A program made the position numbers and the translations under genes. Shown here in pieces: positions 23,084 through 32,266 of a stretch of 56,925 bases of DNA. Within the stretch, counting starts at the first letter, position 1; each line of letters opens with the position of its first letter. Origin of the DNA: a virus; the IMG/VR virus record IMGVR_UViG_3300013137_000023, positions 1 through 56,925 of that record. The stretch is one strand, 5' to 3'. The notes under the pieces were generated by a model. The model had not been told where the DNA came from, did no database searches, and saw nothing but the letters and a program-made list of their open reading frames with translations.

Positions 23084-24315
23084 TAATATATTTCTCTCCA
23101 CTCACTACCATTACTAATATACTTTTTCCCCGTAACCGTATCTGTCATTGTTTTACCAGTAAACAAACTCGCCTTTGGCTTAGTTGTAAATGTCTGTTTT
23201 ATTGTTTTTGGTTGAGTGGCTTGTGTTTTCTGACTTGGTTGGTTAGCGGAAGAACCAGATGTGCCACCATTTTTTTGTTGCATCCTCTGAGAAGCCCTTT
23301 CAAGTGAGGCATTAATTATTTTATCTATCGGATTTTCTTGTTTTGCAACGGCATACGGAGTCCATCCGGTTTCAATATATGTTTCGTATGAATTATCGTT
23401 TTTATCAATAACCTTCCTTGATTTACCGTCTGGACTTGTTAGGATGACTTTGTTTGGTTTATATTGTGGCCCACCACCGCCACCCTCGGTAGGCTTCCAT
23501 GCCGGTTTAGGCTTCCCAACCGGGATGTCATTAGATTGTGTTTCTGGATTCCATTTATAGGTTTGTATTAATCTTCCGTTACCTATGGGAATATCTTCAT
23601 ACATTCTTGGTGTAGGTTCTTTTGGTTTGGTAGGTAAGCCAGACTTAAATTTCTCCTCGGCTATCTTATTAGCGGACTCAATGTTTTTCAACTCAATGGC
23701 CTGTTTATGCTTCCGTTCCTCAAGGGCTAATGCTTTGCTTGCCTTAATCTGTTCATTGGCCTCGGCCCTTTTCATCTTAAAATGTTCCATCATAAGGGTA
23801 GCAACAAGGTTAGGTGGTGCATCTGGGTACTTCTGCGTCAAGGCGGCGGCATCAAAAGAGTTGTTCAGCTTTGATGCTTCTTTGTCCCATTCGGAAAGCT
23901 GACGTAGCTTTTCCTGGTTCGATACTTCAACGGTCGGGGCCACACCCATTTCAGCGCCAGGATCAAACTGCCCCGTTTCATCCGTTCCATAACCCGGTTC
24001 AACCCTTGTAACGGTAGAGGGCATGTTTTCAATAATCCCCCGTTTCTGAGCAAGGGCCGCTTGCTGTTGCATATTATTGATGTATTCGCCCACCATCCTG
24101 GCATATTGCTGTTGCCCGAGTTCTTCACGGCGTTGCTTTTCCCGTGCTTCCCTCATTTGTCTCCCCATTTGCCAGAATTGCATAGCACGGGTAGGAGCCT
24201 CCGGGTCTTTGGAAACAACTGCCGGTAAAGCAAGGGCAAGCATATCCATCCAATCAATGTCATTCTTAACCCCACCCTGAGTAAGATTTTTAGCTATTTC
24301 TTCTTTGAAAGCCAT
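23083..24315 (-). CDS. Internal virion protein, coiled-coil rich
   Basis: A 410-residue protein. The N-terminal 90 residues and residues about 150-230 are strongly helical and charged (MREAREKQRREELGQQQYAR; KALALEERKHKQAIELKNIE); the C-terminal part is Gly/Lys/Thr-rich and ends in a small domain (VTGKKYISNGSEWREIY). Position before the giant gene, with overlap, suggests it is packaged with it, like the internal proteins of podoviruses. No family was recognised. Confidence 0.6.
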   Translation of the reverse strand: MAFKEEIAKNLTQGGVKNDIDWMDMLALALPAVVSKDPEAPTRAMQFWQMGRQMREAREKQRREELGQQQYARMVGEYINNMQQQAALAQKRGIIENMPSTVTRVEPGYGTDETGQFDPGAEMGVAPTVEVSNQEKLRQLSEWDKEASKLNNSFDAAALTQKYPDAPPNLVATLMMEHFKMKRAEANEQIKASKALALEERKHKQAIELKNIESANKIAEEKFKSGLPTKPKEPTPRMYEDIPIGNGRLIQTYKWNPETQSNDIPVGKPKPAWKPTEGGGGGPQYKPNKVILTSPDGKSRKVIDKNDNSYETYIETGWTPYAVAKQENPIDKIINASLERASQRMQQKNGGTSGSSANQPSQKTQATQPKTIKQTFTTKPKASLFTGKTMTDTVTGKKYISNGSEWREIY

Positions 24316-24337
24316 TTCAGTTACCTCTGATTAGACA

Positions 24338-25084
24338 TTACATAGAGATCATTCCTGGGCCTGGGCCACCTTCTCCTCCGCCTTCTCCTCCGCCTCCGGC
24401 ATCGTAATACCCTGCCGCATCATATCCTGCAAATCCTTCAACGCCAAGGCCGTTATCTCCGCTTTCACCAGAATATGAACCATATCCTTCCATAAATGCC
24501 TGGATGTCGGCCTCAGATATGTCGCCCTGCTCTCCATTGGTGTTTATGTTTTCCCCTGTCATTGCGGGATAAGTAGTGGAAAGTGGAATACCAGCTAAAT
24601 CAGCTAAAAACATAGCATTTAACATATCACCATTAACCGTATCAAGACCGGGTTGAGACGCACTATCCATTCCAACCATGTCTGCATAATCAGCAACCGT
24701 AAAATTACCTTCTCCTGGGCCAAACAACATTTGACCAAAACTTTTCCCTGTTGCGGCCTTGGCTCCCATACCACCAAACTTAGCCGCCGTACCTCCTGCC
24801 GGACCGAAGGCGGCAGATGCTAAAAGAGGAAGCGCTATATCTGCTACTCTTGCGGCAAAAGGATTGCCCTGAGTTTGGTATGTCCCTATGGTAGTATCAG
24901 ACCCATGTCTGTACCCACCGCCACCAGTATCAGCGCCCGGCATAGGTCCAGACCCATAGTATTCCTTCATTGAACTACTTCTCTCTCGGTCTTGTTTCCC
25001 CTTGGCACGCATAGCCGCTATTAGCTTGTATAACGAACTATTATCCTTAGACTCAATTTGCTTCATGTAATCAAATAGGCTCAT
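24338..25084 (-). CDS. Gly-rich virion protein
   Basis: A 248-residue protein with a helical N-terminus, a hydrophobic Ala/Gly segment (VADIALPLLASAAFGPAGGT, about residues 80-100) that could insert in a membrane, and a very Gly-rich C-terminus. Such composition is typical of internal or ejection proteins of podoviruses. The assignment rests on position. Confidence 0.55.
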   Translation of the reverse strand: MSLFDYMKQIESKDNSSLYKLIAAMRAKGKQDRERSSSMKEYYGSGPMPGADTGGGGYRHGSDTTIGTYQTQGNPFAARVADIALPLLASAAFGPAGGTAAKFGGMGAKAATGKSFGQMLFGPGEGNFTVADYADMVGMDSASQPGLDTVNGDMLNAMFLADLAGIPLSTTYPAMTGENINTNGEQGDISEADIQAFMEGYGSYSGESGDNGLGVEGFAGYDAAGYYDAGGGGEGGGEGGPGPGMISM

Positions 25085-25095
25085 CTTTATTCACC

Positions 25096-25641
25096 CTACC
25101 AGGGATAATCTTCGGCAACATCAGACCAATCACCAGCAGTATCTCCATAACTATCGTAATCCCATGTATCACCGTAGCCGTAATCGCTCATGTCTACACC
25201 ATAGCCACTTGAGGTATTGGCTGATCCACTTCCACCACCACTACCCCTGCCGAACATCCTCAGAAATTGATCCCATTGGCTACCACCACCATTTTTATCC
25301 CTTGACCCAATCATGGTAGCAAAGGCAGGAAGTAACCTGCTGAACATCCCCGGTTCGCTCGTTTGATCCTGTTTCATGCCCTGTAACAGCCTCAATAACT
25401 GAATCTGGTAATCTATCTTTTGCCGTTTGGCTTTAGGCATGATTTCAAAAGTATGACCGGCAAACCTGACTTTCATGTTCGGGGTACTATCAATGTCGGC
25501 CTGCATCTTGGTTATCGTGTCATACAGCTTCTTCCCGGCCTCAGTCTTTGGCGGTTCCTTGTAACTATCCCAAAGCTCAGGAGGCTTATTCTCCTGATTA
25601 TTGGCCTGATTTTTAATAAGCATATCCAATAAGACAGACAT
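25096..25641 (-). CDS. Hypothetical virion protein
   Basis: A 181-residue protein, helical for the first 100 residues and then rich in Gly, Ser, Tyr and Asp (GSGGGSGSANTSSGY). The position in the internal protein block suggests a structural role. No family was recognised. Confidence 0.5.
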   Translation of the reverse strand: MSVLLDMLIKNQANNQENKPPELWDSYKEPPKTEAGKKLYDTITKMQADIDSTPNMKVRFAGHTFEIMPKAKRQKIDYQIQLLRLLQGMKQDQTSEPGMFSRLLPAFATMIGSRDKNGGGSQWDQFLRMFGRGSGGGSGSANTSSGYGVDMSDYGYGDTWDYDSYGDTAGDWSDVAEDYPW

Positions 25642-25661
25642 GGCAATACCCCCTCTATAGA

Positions 25662-26519
25662 TTAATCTTGAATTAAGTATTTAAGTATCAATTCCCAAGG
25701 AGCAAGTGGGTTCGCGCCCTCAGACTCGCTATATTTAGCCAGTTCGAGTAATTGGTTCATCAGGGCCATTTGCTTCTGATATGCCTCAGCTTTCTTATCT
25801 AAGTTAGCTAACAGAGCATTTCCGGCCCATATATCTGCTCTGTTTTGTGCCTCTTCCCCAACTTTTCCAAGAGTCCCTTCTGCTGTACTTGAACTCAACA
25901 CGCCACGGCTTGAAAGGTTGGAAATTGCCGGTCTAAGGTTGGTATCAAGATACTGATTTACCATTGCCTGTCTGGTCTGTTCAATAAGACCGGGAGCATT
26001 AGCAATCTCGTTTAATGACTCCTGAAGGCTTTGGGCGTATGGTTCCATGTACTGCTCCATGTACTTTTTTATCAGGTCATTAGCCCAAGGAGGCAAACCG
26101 CCATACGATTTTGAATAAGGGAAGGCCCCCTCCGGTATTTCGATCCCCCCATCTCCTGGTCCTTCTCCAATGCTTCTCAAGTATTCCCTGATCTGTGCTT
26201 CTGTTGGATTTGGACCAAGGCTATTTAGTTCCTCCTCACTTGGCGCACGCCCATGAATCCAGTAATAAGCGTCTATGATCTGTTTCCTGCCGGAGGGGTC
26301 AGTTATATTCCAGTCCTCCCACCAATTTCCAGATGGGGTTCCTGGGTAATAACTGGTCTCTTCTGTAGTGTTTCCACCATCTCCTCCGTCGCCCCCGCCT
26401 CCGCCAGACGGAATCCCGGCGCCACTAAAGATTTGGTCCCATTGTTCAGGGGTATATGTTTCATATTCGGGAATATCGGGATTTCTTTTAGTGCTGGTGT
26501 TTGTTGGGAAAAAAGGCAT
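25662..26519 (-). CDS. Virion structural protein, helical C-terminus
   Basis: A 285-residue protein. Gly/Pro-rich N-terminal half, then a helical domain (YMEPYAQSLQESLNEIANAP ... NLSSRGVLSSSTAEGTLGKV) of the kind seen in tail or internal proteins of podovirus-like genomes, where a short conserved SRGVLSS-type turn recurs. The exact role is unknown. Confidence 0.55.
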   Translation of the reverse strand: MPFFPTNTSTKRNPDIPEYETYTPEQWDQIFSGAGIPSGGGGGDGGDGGNTTEETSYYPGTPSGNWWEDWNITDPSGRKQIIDAYYWIHGRAPSEEELNSLGPNPTEAQIREYLRSIGEGPGDGGIEIPEGAFPYSKSYGGLPPWANDLIKKYMEQYMEPYAQSLQESLNEIANAPGLIEQTRQAMVNQYLDTNLRPAISNLSSRGVLSSSTAEGTLGKVGEEAQNRADIWAGNALLANLDKKAEAYQKQMALMNQLLELAKYSESEGANPLAPWELILKYLIQD

Positions 26520-26537
26520 ATCACACCCCCTGTTTAC

Positions 26538-26918
26538 TTACTTAATTACCCACTCCGGCCCCATGTATTCAAGGTTTTCAATATAACTCATTAAATAAGG
26601 GCCATTCATAAACCAAAGACTCCACCTATTTGTAATGACGTTCTTCCACAAAATATCAGGGTGTCCGTCCCCGTTCCAGTCCACCCCCGTTTTGACGATC
26701 TGCCACTCAAAAGGAATAGGACCATAACAGACACGATCATTGCTCATTACTTCCGATTGATGTATCTGGTTCTTTTCTAATGGTGTATAAATTTGTCTCA
26801 GCCCGATACAAACCATACCATTAAAGGTGTTATAAAATACATAGTGTTCGCCAGCATTGACCATGCCAACGATTACCAGGCTTAAAAGAACAACCACCAA
26901 ATAAATTAATTTTTTCAT
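26538..26918 (-). CDS. Secreted FG-GAP/VCBS-like repeat protein
   Basis: A 126-residue protein with a signal peptide (MKKLIYLVVVLLSLVIVGMV ... NA) and one FG-GAP-like repeat (DWNGDGHPDILWKN then WSLWFMNG), whose Asp/Asn/Gly loop binds calcium in beta-propeller surface proteins. A single repeat is too short for a propeller. It lies inside the tail genes and is a fifth signal-peptide protein in this genome. Confidence 0.65.
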   Translation of the reverse strand: MKKLIYLVVVLLSLVIVGMVNAGEHYVFYNTFNGMVCIGLRQIYTPLEKNQIHQSEVMSNDRVCYGPIPFEWQIVKTGVDWNGDGHPDILWKNVITNRWSLWFMNGPYLMSYIENLEYMGPEWVIK

Positions 26919-26943
26919 TGTTCATTCCTCCTCCCGATTTTTA

Positions 26944-28056
26944 TTAATACAATAAACTGCCACTTATATACATTTCCGCCAAATCTGCTCCAGGATAATC
27001 ACTATTATATTTCACCAAAGCCAACACTCCATTAGATCCAACGACAGCCGCCAGGGTTGTGAATGTTGGCGCAGTTCTTGCTCCCGAGAAAGACACATAG
27101 TCCAAGCCCGTATTTACTCCGAATGGTAATTTTGTTACTGAAATAGTACCAGAACCTGTTCCATTTGTGAGAATAGTAGTCTTCACGTCATAATAAACAG
27201 TATTGTTTTGGATGACATAGGCAATGGCTACCGATGCTAAAGTCAAGCTTCCAGCCGAAGATGAGACAACAGCGGCCCATGCAAGTTTCCTTGTATTATA
27301 AATTGGTCTTTGAATTAATGTTTCTGCTGTAAAGGCAGAAACAGACCAATAATAATTAGTGGATTGACCAAGGGTAGCGGCAAACCTGCCTATATTTTCA
27401 TAAACATCTGCGGCATCGGCATTATCTATTGTACTGATGGCACAATATTTTAGATTAGTTGAAGAAGAACTAAAAGAATCATATCTTGTTCCGGTTGGAA
27501 AACGAGCAAAACCAATAACAACCCCATCCGTTGCATTGTAGCCAAGATAGACAAAATAATCTTGCGCTCCAGAAGCCCCCATTCCTCCTATCGGAGCCGC
27601 ACAGGCCGCAAACCAATTTGTTCCTGCATTTTTAGTAACCGACAGGGCCGCAGTGATAGTCCTGACCGTATCTCCAATTCGGCAATAGACCGGATCGGTC
27701 GTGGAGGGATCGGCGTCGGCCAGGGTCTTTATGGCTACCGTCAGGTTATTGGAATCAACAGTAACACTGATCTTACCGTTAATCAGAAAACCTCTTGGTG
27801 CGGTAAACCCAGCATGAGCAACCAGACTCCATGAGGTTCCGTTATACTGTTTTAATCTCGGAGGGGTATAATTGGAATCAAGCCAAATGGTTCCAACGTC
27901 CGGTAGGGATGGGGCATCAGTACCTAAATGTGTCTTCCTTAGAAGGTTAAGATAGGTGATAATATCTTCTATATTGCCATCGTTCTTCTCGATACCTTCC
28001 TTAACCGTGTCTCCTGTTGCGCCGTAATCTATAGTGTATGTTTTTGACCACGCCAT
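26944..28056 (-). CDS. Tail fibre-like protein
   Basis: A 370-residue protein. The N-terminal region (GIEKNDGNIEDIITYLN ... GTIWLDSNYTPPRLKQYNGT) matches the adaptor part of many phage tail-fibre proteins, followed by Thr/Ser/Ala-rich beta structure. No signal peptide. It probably attaches to the tail through its N-terminus. Confidence 0.65.
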   Translation of the reverse strand: MAWSKTYTIDYGATGDTVKEGIEKNDGNIEDIITYLNLLRKTHLGTDAPSLPDVGTIWLDSNYTPPRLKQYNGTSWSLVAHAGFTAPRGFLINGKISVTVDSNNLTVAIKTLADADPSTTDPVYCRIGDTVRTITAALSVTKNAGTNWFAACAAPIGGMGASGAQDYFVYLGYNATDGVVIGFARFPTGTRYDSFSSSSTNLKYCAISTIDNADAADVYENIGRFAATLGQSTNYYWSVSAFTAETLIQRPIYNTRKLAWAAVVSSSAGSLTLASVAIAYVIQNNTVYYDVKTTILTNGTGSGTISVTKLPFGVNTGLDYVSFSGARTAPTFTTLAAVVGSNGVLALVKYNSDYPGADLAEMYISGSLLY

Positions 28057-28057
28057 T

Positions 28058-29551
28058 TTATACCTGCCTCCTACCCCAAATATTTATCAGGGCCTCTAAT
28101 CTATTAATCTTTAATGATCCCGAAGTTACGGTTATTAAATACTGTAAATCGTAATGCCAGACCAACTTTCTTGAAACAATCGTATCAAGGGTTTGGGAGT
28201 ATAAAAGCCCATTTGCATAGGCAATATACCCCGTTGCGTAATAAATCAAATCCCAAGATGAATTAAGTGTGCTTGCATAAAGTGAGGCACTATTGACTCC
28301 ACCATTGGTAACTGCTTCCCATGTCATAGCCCCCGTTGCAAGCCCTTCGTAAGTAAAAACCGACTGCATGAGTCGCTTAGTCGTATTGCTAGCTTTTAAC
28401 GCAACCCTCTTTGTTCTTATAAAACCAGGAACATCAACACCATTGTCTTGGGTGGTTGAGGTGTCCAGTTTATAAATATACCCGTCTGTCATTCCTAACA
28501 GTAAAATACGGTCATCCTCAAGATAGCAACCAGAAAGAACCTTCAGGCTTTTAAACTTCTGAGGAATAAACGCCCCTTTACCGTTGTTCTGTAGCCAATG
28601 GAAGGCGTAAATGGTGTCCACATCTGCATAAGCAAGCCATATCTGGCTGTAATACGGGTTGGCAAACATAAAGGCATAATTTTTATCTATGGCTTGTGCC
28701 ATTTCCCCGTTTATCTTTGCACCAATCGGATCTTGCTCAATATCTCCATAGGCAATAATACCCTTCAGGCTGTGCCATCCGTTATTGTCAAGAAAGTACA
28801 GATTATTGTTGGCGTTTATGCTTGTGCTCCAATTAATTGACGATGCTATTAAACTATCTTGCTTAATATATGCAGCCGCATAATCGCCGTCAGGAATAAC
28901 TATCCTATAAATCCCCCTTTGTTCCGGTCCCTTAAATACAACAATGTCATTGGCATAGATGTTAAAGTCGGTTATTCCGTCCCCAACATTTAAATCAACA
29001 TCAAAATAGACACCATCACCGCCAACCGAATCCCAATCTGTTTCATCACCAGGGGCAGACCCGAACATTCGATGCGGATATGTTGAGTCTCCGGCAACAA
29101 ATACTCTCCCATCCTTAGCCATTACTTTATAGCAATCTGGGGCCGTTGCGTCTGCTGCGGCTATTGTAACCCCATCTGTGGCCTGTAATTGACCACCTGA
29201 AGCAACCAATACTTTACTATTAAAATCAAGGAAATGTGGTTTACCGCTTCCGCTTAACGACCCTATGGACGTAAAAGCCTTAGTCGTTGGGTCAAGGTAA
29301 TAAAGAGTACCGTTGTCAGACACAAGAATCTTATCAAGAATAGACGAATAAAAAATACCGTTCGGGTCTGTTCCTGCCGCATCTGAACTATACCTTGTTA
29401 CTCCATCCCTTGTCATGGCCTGCCCGGTGATCGGGTCATAAAAGAAATTCAATGCCCCCGCAAGGTCATTATCAGGTATAAGGTTCTGAGGAAGGGAATA
29501 GTTTACCCCTCCGTCCATTCTATTAAAGGAAACTGGAAATTCCCTGGCCAT
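28058..29551 (-). CDS. Tail stopper/tail-needle connector, beta-propeller type
   Basis: A 497-residue protein starting MAREFPVSFNRMDGGVNYSL, with repeats of short strands (ILVSDNGTLYYLDPTTKAFT) typical of the propeller proteins of P22 gp10 / T7 gp12 type that extend the short tail of podoviruses. Next to the adaptor gene, as in those phages. The assignment is by layout and repeat pattern. Confidence 0.65.
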   Translation of the reverse strand: MAREFPVSFNRMDGGVNYSLPQNLIPDNDLAGALNFFYDPITGQAMTRDGVTRYSSDAAGTDPNGIFYSSILDKILVSDNGTLYYLDPTTKAFTSIGSLSGSGKPHFLDFNSKVLVASGGQLQATDGVTIAAADATAPDCYKVMAKDGRVFVAGDSTYPHRMFGSAPGDETDWDSVGGDGVYFDVDLNVGDGITDFNIYANDIVVFKGPEQRGIYRIVIPDGDYAAAYIKQDSLIASSINWSTSINANNNLYFLDNNGWHSLKGIIAYGDIEQDPIGAKINGEMAQAIDKNYAFMFANPYYSQIWLAYADVDTIYAFHWLQNNGKGAFIPQKFKSLKVLSGCYLEDDRILLLGMTDGYIYKLDTSTTQDNGVDVPGFIRTKRVALKASNTTKRLMQSVFTYEGLATGAMTWEAVTNGGVNSASLYASTLNSSWDLIYYATGYIAYANGLLYSQTLDTIVSRKLVWHYDLQYLITVTSGSLKINRLEALINIWGRRQV

Positions 29552-29554
29552 ACT

Positions 29555-30256
29555 CTATCCGTCCCACCCGAAACCAGAACCCCACCGCATCTTGAAACCT
29601 TCACGCTGAAAGATAATGTCCCATGTCATTTTTCTCATTTGCTCGGTCATGCTCATGTCTAAGGCCGGGTTATAATTCATTAATTCAGACCTCATTCTGC
29701 ATCTGGTAATGACATAAAACTCAATGGCCGAATCAAATAATCCGTTCCAGGGAACGGTAGATGAATCATTGGTTATAGTTCTAAGTGGGTTATAATACAG
29801 CTTAATCTGTGTCTCTACGTTTGGTCGTGGGTGGATATATAGGCTATTCCCACGCATATAATATTTAGTAGGAGTCCCATCGTCTGAAGCTGTTTCATCC
29901 TCCCAATCGTCAACGCTTGATTCATCGGCTTGGACCATTAATGGCTTTCCTGAAGCCGTAATATTGAAAATGCGGTCTTGCCCCTTCTCGTTTCTTGCCA
30001 ACGACAGAAAGGCGGGGCTCAGGGCAGATATTGACGTTGTGTCCGAATAAGCGGCGGCGGCAAAGGTAATCGTTGTGTTCTGAATATCTAATCGGGAATG
30101 TAGCTTGGCAAGCTCAATGGAAAGGATTTCAATGGCTTTATTAAAATAATCCCATAATTCATTATCAAAATAATTGGTTTGAACTATGGCCCCGGTACTA
30201 TCAGTTTCAAGCAGGACTCGTTGAATCCGTGCCTTCAAGGTGCTGACTGTGGACAT
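29555..30256 (-). CDS. Head-to-tail adaptor protein
   Basis: A 233-residue protein. It fits the adaptor class (T7 gp11 / P22 gp4 functional equivalents): an N-terminal helical bundle (YFDNELWDYFNKAIEILSIE), a beta-insert with NSLYIHPRP, and a helical C-terminus ending in a Trp/Gly-rich tail. The ATG at 30256 follows AGGAGAACC. Confidence 0.65.
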   Translation of the reverse strand: MSTVSTLKARIQRVLLETDSTGAIVQTNYFDNELWDYFNKAIEILSIELAKLHSRLDIQNTTITFAAAAYSDTTSISALSPAFLSLARNEKGQDRIFNITASGKPLMVQADESSVDDWEDETASDDGTPTKYYMRGNSLYIHPRPNVETQIKLYYNPLRTITNDSSTVPWNGLFDSAIEFYVITRCRMRSELMNYNPALDMSMTEQMRKMTWDIIFQREGFKMRWGSGFGWDG

Positions 30257-30737
30257 TTATTGGTTCTCCTGATTCAACAGCTATTTCCAAGGGTTTAGGG
30301 GCGACTCTTGGCTTTCTCTGTCTTTTCTGAACCTTGGCCTTTTTCAGCTTCCTTGACTTTCCGCCGGGTGAAAGGTTACGGGGTCTGCCCCGCTTGCCTG
30401 GAATGTGTATTGTTGTTTGAACCCTATCATTACCTTCTATTTCCGGTTTGTCAATAGGTAGTTGATTTTTTTGTTCTTCATCCACACGGCCAGTATCATT
30501 TTCCAAAATAACCGTATTGTTGGGACCGTCAATAATTTTGTAATGATTTACGGCAGTTTGGTAAAATGGACCGTCAATATCCAGGGCCATATCAAGGTCA
30601 ATTTTAAGTGTCTTGGTATTATACGGCAATCCCTTTTGAATTAGGCAAGGTCTGCCCCTGTGGTCCGTAAAGAACGATGCCGGGACGTTTCTGTCGTACA
30701 AAGGGAACCCCCCTACGCTTTGATTTCCACTTATCAT
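30207..30737 (-). CDS. Hypothetical basic protein overlapping two genes
   Basis: A 176-residue protein with a good start (GAGGAAGTTT before the ATG at 30737). Residues 1-75 look globular (YDRNVPASFFTDHRGRPCL), while 110-150 are very Lys/Arg-rich. It overlaps the GT9 gene by 119 bases at its start and the adaptor gene by 50 at its end; overlaps of this length are rare in this genome. The role is unknown; the basic tail may bind DNA. Confidence 0.55.
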   Translation of the reverse strand: MISGNQSVGGFPLYDRNVPASFFTDHRGRPCLIQKGLPYNTKTLKIDLDMALDIDGPFYQTAVNHYKIIDGPNNTVILENDTGRVDEEQKNQLPIDKPEIEGNDRVQTTIHIPGKRGRPRNLSPGGKSRKLKKAKVQKRQRKPRVAPKPLEIAVESGEPINVHSQHLEGTDSTSPA

Positions 30738-31779
30738 AAACTTCCTCCACCACTTGCATTACTTTTCTTGGTTGAAATGATTCAGTCCCTGCGCAAGCGC
30801 AAGCGTCTACCCCGCCCTTTTCGGCTCCTCCTCCGATAAGAGGACAATCCCTGAAGTTATCCATATATATCATACGATGGCAAGGAGAACAATCTATATG
30901 GGCCTGAATAGAATAATCGTTGTTAAAATGCTTAGTTAGGTTCGTTTTGCTTGAATGGGTTAATAAACCGATTTTGGGCGTATCAAAACACCCTGCGGCA
31001 TTGAGTATGCCTGTTTCCGGGGATATAACCAAATCAACATACTTAGTCATAAGCATTGATGTTCGTATGTCCCATTCCCCTATCATGCTGATATTGCGCT
31101 GATCTTGCCATTCTATCAGCTTGCATGGATAGTCCCCAACGGTGATAGTTATAATATCCTTGTGTTTAAACAATAGATTAAGTGCAGTTTCCTCGGCCCC
31201 AAGCCACATTTTGTGCATGGATGAACCGGATAAACACCACATAATAAGAAAATAGTCCTTAAACCTCTCCCTGAATGCCATGCATAGTGCTTCTTCTAAT
31301 GGAGAAAAGAATAACTCCCCGGTTGGCTTTTCAACGTCATTATACCCGGCAACCTGAAGGGCATAGTCATAGTAATTTGTATGGCTGCATAATGCCCTGC
31401 GTTCTTCAACCGGAAGATAATATTCCTTCTGCCCGAAACGAAGCAATACGTCCTCATCTGGATTGTTGGGGTCCGGAAACCTCTTTTCCTGAAACGGAGA
31501 AAATAGGAATTTAGCCTCTAATGTTTCGGACATATTCAAGAAACGGTCATACCCCTTACTTATCTCGGCCCAATACGCAGACAACTGGTTATTGGGGATA
31601 AGGTCATCTTCCTGCATTAAGTAGGCATCAATATTAGGGTTGTATTTCAAGACAGGAAATGCCCTTTTGGTGCAATTCAGTGTGATATGATAACCATCTT
31701 CTTTAAGGCGTTTAAGAACAGGGGTTAGTATTACTGAATCGCCCCACGCCCCGAACCTGCATACGAGTATACGCTTCAT
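30619..31779 (-). CDS. GT9-like glycosyltransferase
   Basis: A 386-residue protein. The first block, ILVCRFGAWGDSVILTPVL, is the GT9 (ADP-heptose:LPS heptosyltransferase-like) N-terminal signature; later GLLTHSSKTN and PETGILNAAG fit the second Rossmann domain. In bacteria these enzymes add sugars to the LPS core; in phages they are thought to modify host or virion glycans. The final 40 residues (after KWKSKRRG) overlap the next gene and may lie outside the enzyme. Confidence 0.75.
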   Translation of the reverse strand: MKRILVCRFGAWGDSVILTPVLKRLKEDGYHITLNCTKRAFPVLKYNPNIDAYLMQEDDLIPNNQLSAYWAEISKGYDRFLNMSETLEAKFLFSPFQEKRFPDPNNPDEDVLLRFGQKEYYLPVEERRALCSHTNYYDYALQVAGYNDVEKPTGELFFSPLEEALCMAFRERFKDYFLIMWCLSGSSMHKMWLGAEETALNLLFKHKDIITITVGDYPCKLIEWQDQRNISMIGEWDIRTSMLMTKYVDLVISPETGILNAAGCFDTPKIGLLTHSSKTNLTKHFNNDYSIQAHIDCSPCHRMIYMDNFRDCPLIGGGAEKGGVDACACAGTESFQPRKVMQVVEEVYDKWKSKRRGVPFVRQKRPGIVLYGPQGQTLPNSKGIAV

Positions 31780-31982
31780 TCCCCCTCTTTCTTACCCTTA
31801 TTCCTCATCCACCACGCAATAGCTTCAAGTTCGTTGGCGTTAAAATTACCATCAAGTTTTGCATACTCATCTTTTGCATTCCATGACAAATACCACCCCA
31901 ATAAATATAAACTACCGTCATTCTCTATAATTTCTTCTCCATCTCCAACTAATAATATCTCCCGTGCTTCTTCCTCGGTCAT
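31776..31982 (-). CDS. Hypothetical acidic small protein
   Basis: A 68-residue protein rich in Glu and Trp (YLLGWYLSWNAKDEYAKLDG). It overlaps both neighbours in ATGA fashion. Its close coupling to the GT9 gene suggests a related role, but nothing more is visible. Confidence 0.5.
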   Translation of the reverse strand: MTEEEAREILLVGDGEEIIENDGSLYLLGWYLSWNAKDEYAKLDGNFNANELEAIAWWMRNKGKKEGE

Positions 31983-32266
31983 GGGTATTCCTTTGGTGGC
32001 ATAAAATAAAAAGCTATTTTCCTTGCTTCTTCATTAACTATTTTCCAAAAAACATCTGGTTCTGCAATGTATAGGTCAACCCTTTTTTCCACCCTATTAT
32101 CGGTTACAATTAATCCTGCTTTATTTATTACAATAAAATTAGTAATAATGTCTCGTAACTTACCATCAATCCTATATTCCATCCCTACCGGATCACTATT
32201 ATATTCAATTTTACTTATGGTCCATCTTGCACCAAAATGGATTTTTTCTGTATCTATTTTATTCAT
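31979..32266 (-). CDS. Hypothetical small protein
   Basis: A 95-residue protein with the start at 32266, behind GGAGGGAGTT and in an ATGA overlap with the methyltransferase gene. It has alternating strands and helices and no recognised family. Confidence 0.55.
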   Translation of the reverse strand: MNKIDTEKIHFGARWTISKIEYNSDPVGMEYRIDGKLRDIITNFIVINKAGLIVTDNRVEKRVDLYIAEPDVFWKIVNEEARKIAFYFMPPKEYP

